Source of the DNA: Pseudomonas piscis | GTDB taxonomy: Bacteria; Pseudomonadota; Gammaproteobacteria; Pseudomonadales; Pseudomonadaceae | Direction of reading: 5' to 3' | DNA: 64,000 bases | NCBI RefSeq assembly: GCF_009380155.1 | Contig: NZ_WHUV01000004.1 | Coordinates: 62,001 to 126,000, forward strand | Shown here: positions 59,224-64,000 of the stretch, one piece after another | Layout: the number at the start of each line of letters is the position of its first letter | How positions within the stretch are numbered: the first letter of the stretch is position 1 | Position numbers and translations under genes: made by a program | The notes under the pieces: model-generated | Told to the model about the DNA's origin: nothing | Database searches by the model: none | Seen by the model: only the letters and a program-made list of their open reading frames with translations

Positions 59224-60002
59224 GCGCATTGATCGAGTTCCAGGGTTTCAACAAGTTCTTCGGCTCGCAGCAGGTGCTGCGCGACATCGACCTGAGCGTG
59301 GCGTCGGGCGAGGTGATCGTCATCCTCGGCCCCAGCGGCTGCGGCAAGAGCACCCTGCTGCGCTGCCTCAACGGCCTGGAAAGCGCCCAGGGCGGCCACC
59401 TGCGCTTCGCCGGCCGCGAGCTGCTGGACCCGGCCACCGACTGGCGCGAGGTACGCCAGCAGATCGGCATGGTGTTCCAGAGCTATCACCTGTTTCCCCA
59501 CATGAACGTGCTGGACAACATCCTCCTCGGCCCGCTCAAGGTGCAGAAGCGCCAGCGCCGCGAGGCCCAGGCCCAGGCCGAGGCGCTGCTGGAGCGGGTC
59601 GGCCTGGCGGACAAGCGCCAGGCGTTTCCCCGGCAGCTGTCCGGCGGCCAGCAGCAACGCATCGCCATCGTCCGTTCGCTGTGCATGAACCCCCAGGTGA
59701 TGCTGTTCGACGAGGTCACCGCGGCGCTGGACCCGGAGATGGTCAAGGAAGTGCTGCAGGTGATCCAGGGCCTGGCCCGGGACGGCATGACGCTGCTGAT
59801 CGTCACCCATGAAATGGCCTTCGCCCGGGCCGTGGCCGACCGCATCGTGTTCATGGACGCTGGCCGCATCCTCGAGCAGAACACCCCCGAGGCTTTCTTC
59901 ACGAACCCGCAGACCGTCCGTGCGCAGCAGTTCCTGGAGAAGTTCTCGTTCGTCGAAGCATTACCCAAGAAAGCCCCTAGAAAGGAACTGGAGCTCTTAT
60001 GA
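59220..60002 (+). CDS. Polar amino acid/cystine-type ABC transporter ATPase
   Basis: The 260-residue ATPase has Walker A GPSGCGKST, signature LSGGQQQRIAIVRSL, Walker B VMLFDEVTAALDPE and switch His in IVTHEMAFA. The signature is of the GlnQ/HisP/TcyC group. The VRSLCMNP element is standard. It overlaps the binding-protein gene by four bases. Confidence 0.9.
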   Translation: MSALIEFQGFNKFFGSQQVLRDIDLSVASGEVIVILGPSGCGKSTLLRCLNGLESAQGGHLRFAGRELLDPATDWREVRQQIGMVFQSYHLFPHMNVLDNILLGPLKVQKRQRREAQAQAEALLERVGLADKRQAFPRQLSGGQQQRIAIVRSLCMNPQVMLFDEVTAALDPEMVKEVLQVIQGLARDGMTLLIVTHEMAFARAVADRIVFMDAGRILEQNTPEAFFTNPQTVRAQQFLEKFSFVEALPKKAPRKELELL

Positions 60003-60883
60003 AAACCGTCAAGTCTTCACTGTTGTTGCTGCCACTGTTCGGCCTGGCCCTGCTGGCCGGCTGCGATAAATCCTCCGAGGCCCCCAAGCCTGCGGCCAGT
60101 GCCGCCAGCGCTGCGCCGGCGGCCAGCTACCTGGACAAGATCAAGGCCCGGGACAAGCTGATCGTCGGCGTGTTCACCGACAAGCCGCCGTTCGGTTTCG
60201 TCGATGAGGCCGGCCGCTACGTGGGCTTCGATACCGATATCGGCCGGCAGTTCGCCAAGGACCTGCTGGGCGACGAGAACAAGGTGGAGTTCGTCGCCGT
60301 GGAGCCGGCCAGCCGCATTCCGTTCCTGCAAAGCGACAAGGTCGACCTGATCCTGGCCAACATGACCGTGACCCCCGAGCGCAAGGAAGCGGTGGAATTC
60401 ACCAACCCCAACCTCAAGGTCGCGGTCCAGGCCCTGGTGCCCGAGGGCAGCCCGGTGCAGAGCCTGGATGACCTGGCGAGCCGCACCACCATCGTCACCA
60501 CCGGCACCACCGCGGATATCTGGCTGACCCAGAACCACCCGGACTGGAAGCTGCTCAAGTTCGAGAAGAACACCGAGTCCCTGCAGGCCCTGGCCAATGG
60601 CCGTGGTGATGCCTACGCCCAGGACAACCTGATCCTGTTCAGCTGGTCCAAGCAGAACCCGGGCTACCGCGTACTGCCCCAGACCCTGGGCGAGCAGGCG
60701 CCGATCGCCCCGGCGGTGAAGAAGGGCAACACCGAGCTGCGTGACTGGGTCAACGCCGAGCTGGCCAAGCTGGGCGAGCAGAAGTACCTGCTCAAGCTGT
60801 ACGACCAGTACGTGCGCAAGGAACTGAGCGACGACACCAACCCCGACAGCGTGATCGTCGAAGGCGGCAAGTGGCAGGGGTGA
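59999..60883 (+). CDS. Amino-acid-binding lipoprotein of the ABC transporter
   Basis: The 294-residue lipoprotein has lipobox LLAGC (Cys about 22), an Ala/Pro linker, and an SBP-3 domain: LIVGVFTDKPPFGFVDEAGRYVGFDTDIGRQFAKDLLG, DLILANMTVTPERKEAVEFTNPNL. It binds a polar amino acid. In view of nearby sulfur genes, cystine or cysteine derivatives are the favoured but unproven ligands. It is unusual in lying last, after the ATPase. Confidence 0.88.
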   Translation: MKTVKSSLLLLPLFGLALLAGCDKSSEAPKPAASAASAAPAASYLDKIKARDKLIVGVFTDKPPFGFVDEAGRYVGFDTDIGRQFAKDLLGDENKVEFVAVEPASRIPFLQSDKVDLILANMTVTPERKEAVEFTNPNLKVAVQALVPEGSPVQSLDDLASRTTIVTTGTTADIWLTQNHPDWKLLKFEKNTESLQALANGRGDAYAQDNLILFSWSKQNPGYRVLPQTLGEQAPIAPAVKKGNTELRDWVNAELAKLGEQKYLLKLYDQYVRKELSDDTNPDSVIVEGGKWQG

Positions 60884-60918
60884 TCCGCCCCGGGCGCTTG
60901 AGGCGCTCTTGAGCACGC

Positions 60919-60974
60919 CATCGCGGGCAAGCCTCGCTCCTACGCAGACCTTAGGAGCGGAGCTTGCCCGTGAT
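60919..60974. repeat. REP element, GCGGGCAAGC family
   Basis: CATCGCGGGCAAGCCTCGCTCCTAC faces TTAGGAGCGGAGCTTGCCCGTGATG. It lies between converging genes (ABC transporter + and AAA ATPase -). Confidence 0.82.
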
Positions 60975-60988
60975 GCTTTTGGGGCTGC

Positions 60989-62149
60989 TCAATCGGGCCA
61001 GTACCAGGCGGGCTCGTCGAGCAGACGCTGGCCGACGATGCCCGTCTGGCCCAGCTCCTTTTCCAGCACGATGCAGTTGCACTCCGGGTCTTCCTGCAGG
61101 GCCGCGATCAGGCGCCGGGCGTGGGACACCACCCACACCTGGCACTGCTCCGAGGCACGGATGATCAGGCGCGCCAGCGCCGGCAGCAGGTCGGGGTGCA
61201 GGCTGGTTTCCGGTTCGTTGAGCACCATCAGCGTTGGCGGTCTCGGGGTCAGCAGGGCCGCCACCAGTAGCAGGTAGCGCAGGGTGCCGTCCGACAGTTC
61301 CGCCGCCGACAGTGGGCGCAACAAGCCTTCTTGATAGAACTCGATAGCGAAGCGCCCGCCCGGTTGCGCGTCGATCTCCAGGCGGGCTCCGGGGAAGGCA
61401 TCGCTGATGGCCGCTTGCAGGGCCTGGGGATCGCCGATCTCGCGGATGGTCTGCAAGGCGGCTGCCAGATCGCGGCCGTCGTGGTGCAGTACCGGGGTGC
61501 GGGTACCCAGTTGCGGTTGGCGCGCCGGGGCTTCGCTGTCGCAGCGAAAATGATCGTAGAAGCGCCAGCGGCGAATGGACTCGCGCAGGTGCAGCACCTC
61601 GGGCGACGTGCGCAGGCTACCCACCTGGTCGAACAGGCTGTCGAACTCTGGTGTGTGCTGGGCCAGTACGTCCCAGGCCCGGCCCTGGCGCGCCCGGATC
61701 AACGGGCCGTCACGGTCTACCAGCAGGCTGGCGGGGCGATAGAAAGGCCCGGACCAGATGCATTCCTTCTTGATCTGCGGGTCCAGGGCAAATGCCGAGC
61801 GGCTGGGTTCCGGCAGGCCCAGGGCAATGGCATAGCCGAAGTCCTCGCCGGAGAATCCCAGGCGCAGGCGCTTGCTGGAGGAGCGCACGCCGGCCTCGAT
61901 CGGCACCTCGCCCTTGCGCATGCGTCGGCTGATGGTTTCCGGCCCGGCCCAGAAGGTCGAGTCCAGCCCGCCCTCCCGGGCCAGGGCGTTGACCACCCCG
62001 CCCTGGGCGGTTTCCGCCAGCAGGCGCAGGGCACGGTAGAGATTGGATTTGCCGCTGCCGTTGGCGCCGGTGATCAGGTTCAGCCGAGCGAGGGGAATCA
62101 CCAGTTTGTTGATGGAGCGGTAATTGGCCACCGCCAGGGTCTTGAGCAT
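60989..62149 (-). CDS. RecF/OLD-like AAA ATPase, stand-alone
   Basis: The 386-residue protein starts after AAAGGAGATCC. It has Walker A ITGANGSGKSN at the N-terminus, an ABC-type signature region (AAELSDGTLRYLLLVAALL), Walker B LMVLNEPETSLHPDL and the HARRLI switch. The middle part lacks a long coiled coil. Such DUF2813/AAA_21 ATPases occur alone or with nucleases in defence systems. No nuclease or toxin partner is next to it, so function is unknown. No TOPRIM domain is seen. Confidence 0.82.
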   Translation of the reverse strand: MLKTLAVANYRSINKLVIPLARLNLITGANGSGKSNLYRALRLLAETAQGGVVNALAREGGLDSTFWAGPETISRRMRKGEVPIEAGVRSSSKRLRLGFSGEDFGYAIALGLPEPSRSAFALDPQIKKECIWSGPFYRPASLLVDRDGPLIRARQGRAWDVLAQHTPEFDSLFDQVGSLRTSPEVLHLRESIRRWRFYDHFRCDSEAPARQPQLGTRTPVLHHDGRDLAAALQTIREIGDPQALQAAISDAFPGARLEIDAQPGGRFAIEFYQEGLLRPLSAAELSDGTLRYLLLVAALLTPRPPTLMVLNEPETSLHPDLLPALARLIIRASEQCQVWVVSHARRLIAALQEDPECNCIVLEKELGQTGIVGQRLLDEPAWYWPD

Positions 62150-62236
62150 GCCGGATCTCCTTTGCGTGCCGCGCAGTGTGCCCAATCCCCATGGCTCTTG
62201 TCGCGCCATCCCTGCGGCGGCGACACGAAGCGAACC

Positions 62237-62295
62237 TGTAGCCGCTGTCGAGCCTGCGAGGCTGCGCCAAGGCCAGTAGGGCCTTCAAGTGCGCG
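62237..62295. repeat. REP, GTAGCCGC family
   Basis: CTGTAGCCGCTGTCGAGCC, GCGAGGCTGCGCCAAGGCC and GCCTTCAAGTGCGCG, in the divergent region between the AAA ATPase and the efflux operon. Confidence 0.8.
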
Positions 62296-62386
62296 ATGTC
62301 CAGGCCCGGCAGTGCAAGGGTGGAACCCTGTTCTAAGCTCACAGTCGTAAACGTCACGGCGCATCGATCAAGCAAAAGGAGCCTGC

Positions 62387-63481
62387 ATGGCTGGTCTCGA
62401 TACGAAGTGGGTAGTGGGGCTTTGCCTGTTGGCCTTGCTCGCTGGTTGCGGGGCGGAGCAACCCACGGAAAAGAATCATCCTCGGGTACGGGTCCAGCAA
62501 GTGCAGAGCAGCGAGTTCGCGGCGTCGGTGACCCTCACCGGCGACGTGCAGGCACGGGTCCAGACCGACCTGTCGTTTCGCGTTGGCGGCAAGATCATCC
62601 AGCGCATGGTGGATGTCGGCGACCGGGTCGCGGCCCGCCAGGTGCTGGCCCGGCTCGACCCCAAGGACCTGCAGACCAACGTCGACTCGGCCAATGCCGC
62701 GGTGTTCGCCGAGCAGGCACGGGTCAAGCAGACCAGCGCCGCGTTCGTCCGCCAGCAGAAACTCTTGCCCAAGGGCTACACCAGCCAGAGCGAATACGAC
62801 TCGGCCCAGGCCGCCCTGCGCAGCAGCCAGAGTGCCTTGAGCGCGGCCCAGGCCCAGTTGGCCAACGCCCGCGAGCAACTGGGCTACACCGCGCTGGTGG
62901 CCGAGGTCCCGGGGGTGATCACCGCCCGCCAGGCCGAGGTCGGCCAGGTGATGCAGGCGACGCAGCCGATCTTCAGCCTGGCCCAGGACGGCGAGCGCGA
63001 TGCGGTATTCAACGTCTATGAGTCTCTGGTGATGCAGCCACCGGGCCAGGAAACCATCCACATCGCCCTGTTGGACAACCCCAAGGTGACCACCACCGGC
63101 AAGGTCCGCGAAGTGACCCCGGTGGTCTCGGCCCAGAGCGGCACGGTACAGGTCAAGGTCAGGCTCGATTCGCTGCCGGCGGGCATGGAGTTGGGCTCGG
63201 TGGTCAGCGCCACCGCTCGCGCCAATGCCAAGGCCAGCGTGGTGCTGCCCTGGTCGGCCCTGGCCAAGGATTTGCGCGATCCGGCGGTATGGCTGGTGGA
63301 CGCTGATGGCAAGGCGCAGTTGCACAAGGTCAAGGTCGGGCGCTACCTGACCGGCAAGGTGATCATCAGCGAGGGCCTCGAGGGCGGCGAGCAGGTGGTG
63401 GTGGCCGGCGGGCAGTTGCTGTATCCGGGAGTGCCGGTGGAGATCGCCGGCAAGACCACCGGCCAGGAGCAGCAGCCATGA
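62387..63481 (+). CDS. triA: RND efflux membrane-fusion protein (TriA-like)
   Basis: The 364-residue lipoprotein has lipobox LLAGC (Cys about 21). The MFP layout is clear: lipoyl half-motifs (DLSFRVGGKIIQRMVDVGDRVAARQVLARLDPKD and ELGYTALVAEVPGVITARQAEVGQVM), an alpha-hairpin with Gln/Ala/Ser heptads, and beta-barrel segments. It bridges an RND pump to an outer-membrane channel. A second MFP gene follows with a four-base overlap. Two MFPs in tandem is the hallmark of TriABC, the triclosan pump of P. aeruginosa. Confidence 0.85.
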   Translation: MAGLDTKWVVGLCLLALLAGCGAEQPTEKNHPRVRVQQVQSSEFAASVTLTGDVQARVQTDLSFRVGGKIIQRMVDVGDRVAARQVLARLDPKDLQTNVDSANAAVFAEQARVKQTSAAFVRQQKLLPKGYTSQSEYDSAQAALRSSQSALSAAQAQLANAREQLGYTALVAEVPGVITARQAEVGQVMQATQPIFSLAQDGERDAVFNVYESLVMQPPGQETIHIALLDNPKVTTTGKVREVTPVVSAQSGTVQVKVRLDSLPAGMELGSVVSATARANAKASVVLPWSALAKDLRDPAVWLVDADGKAQLHKVKVGRYLTGKVIISEGLEGGEQVVVAGGQLLYPGVPVEIAGKTTGQEQQP

Positions 63482-64000
63482 AGCGCCTGGCCTTGTTGTG
63501 GTGCGCTGCTGTGCTGCTGCCTGCTTGCTCCAAGCACGACGCGCCGCCGGAACCGGTGCGCCCGGTGCTGTGGATCCAGGTGACGGCGCAGTCCGAGGAA
63601 AGCCTGGGGCGCTTTGCCGGCAATATCCAGGCGCGCTATGAGACCAACCTGGGCTTCCGGGTGCCGGGGCGCATCGCCAAGCGCAATGTCGACGTCGGGG
63701 CCGAGGTGGCCCCCGGGGACTTGCTGGCGACCCTGGACCCCACCGACCAGCAGAACCAGTTGCGGGCGGCCCAGGGCGACCTGGCCCGGGTCCAGGCGCA
63801 GTGGATCAATGCCCAGGCCAACGCCCGGCGCCAGCAGGAACTGTTCGACCGTGGGGTCGGGGCCCAGGCCCAGCTGGACCTGGCCCAGACCGACATGAAG
63901 ACCACCCGCGCCTCCCTCGACCAGGCCAAGGCCTCGGTGCAGCAGGCGCGGGACCAGCTCGGCTACAGCGAGCTGCACACCGATCACGGTGGCGTGGTCA
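63478..64000 (+). CDS. triB: Second RND membrane-fusion protein (TriB-like), cut by the window end
   Basis: The visible 174 residues start with a lipoprotein signal (MKRLALLWCAAVLLPAC, Cys about 17). They show YETNLGFRVPGRIAKRNVDVGAEVAPGDLLATLDPTD, a long alpha-hairpin, and the second lipoyl half (LGYSELHTDHGGVV). The ATGA overlap with the first MFP gene shows coupling. The RND transporter gene (triC) is expected immediately downstream. Confidence 0.83.
   Translation, partial: MKRLALLWCAAVLLPACSKHDAPPEPVRPVLWIQVTAQSEESLGRFAGNIQARYETNLGFRVPGRIAKRNVDVGAEVAPGDLLATLDPTDQQNQLRAAQGDLARVQAQWINAQANARRQQELFDRGVGAQAQLDLAQTDMKTTRASLDQAKASVQQARDQLGYSELHTDHGGVV

Overview
The window is a chromosomal segment of a high-GC gammaproteobacterium, almost certainly a Pseudomonas of the fluorescens/chlororaphis/protegens group. 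The evidence is typical Pseudomonas gene content (gabDT, desA beside a PipA-like GGDEF/EAL gene, oscA-sbp-cysTWA, atsRBCA-atsK, a tonB-exbB-exbD set, triAB) and two families of short palindromic intergenic repeats. One family carries the GCGGGCAAGC...GCTCCTAC pattern and the other GTAGCCGCTGxCGAGC...GAGGCTGCG. Species assignment is inference.

Layout. 1-970: end of an unrecognised gene and a tRNA-Arg(CCG). 1158-4133: an R-body (reb) locus with an ECF-like sigma factor, four RebB-domain genes and a coiled-coil gene. 4506-7408: gabD and gabT (GABA catabolism). 7484-15751: a tightly packed minus-strand operon (TonB-dependent receptor, PLP decarboxylase, SbnB-like dehydrogenase, MATE exporter, aminotransferase, SbnA-like synthase). 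It looks like biosynthesis, export and re-uptake of a small amino-carboxylate metallophore, with a Zur-like operator upstream. 16108-21793: a REC-HDOD regulator, a diguanylate cyclase, the DesA desaturase and a GGDEF/EAL protein. 22058-26193: oscA and the sulfate ABC transporter. 26401-29968: an Mpo1-like membrane protein, a Crp/Fnr regulator, and an AraC regulator divergent from a second desaturase.

30050-44469 is a sulfate-ester scavenging block. It holds arylsulfatase AtsA, ABC transporter AtsRBC, alkylsulfatase AtsK, a C57-type sulfatase/phosphonate monoester hydrolase relative, two LysR regulators, a TonB-dependent receptor and an arylsulfotransferase-like periplasmic protein. 44507-51015 is mixed accessory material: a SUKH protein with a coupled partner, a lipoprotein, an XRE/DUF2975 pair, a CynX-like MFS transporter with a deaminase and a periplasmic ankyrin protein, a LysR regulator, and a small beta-rich protein. 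51414-53399: tonB-exbB-exbD. 53705-57471: a serine hydrolase, an atypical sigma-54 activator-like ATPase, two AT-richer secreted-protein genes and a MetQ-like binding protein. 57918-60883: a four-gene polar amino acid/cystine-type ABC transporter. 60989-64000: an AAA ATPase and the start of a triABC-type RND efflux operon, cut by the window end.

Two themes unify the window. One is sulfur acquisition: sulfate, aryl and alkyl sulfates, and probably methionine or cystine. The other is TonB-dependent trafficking, with two receptors plus an energising complex. The most unusual parts are the R-body locus and the synthetase-free metallophore-like operon.
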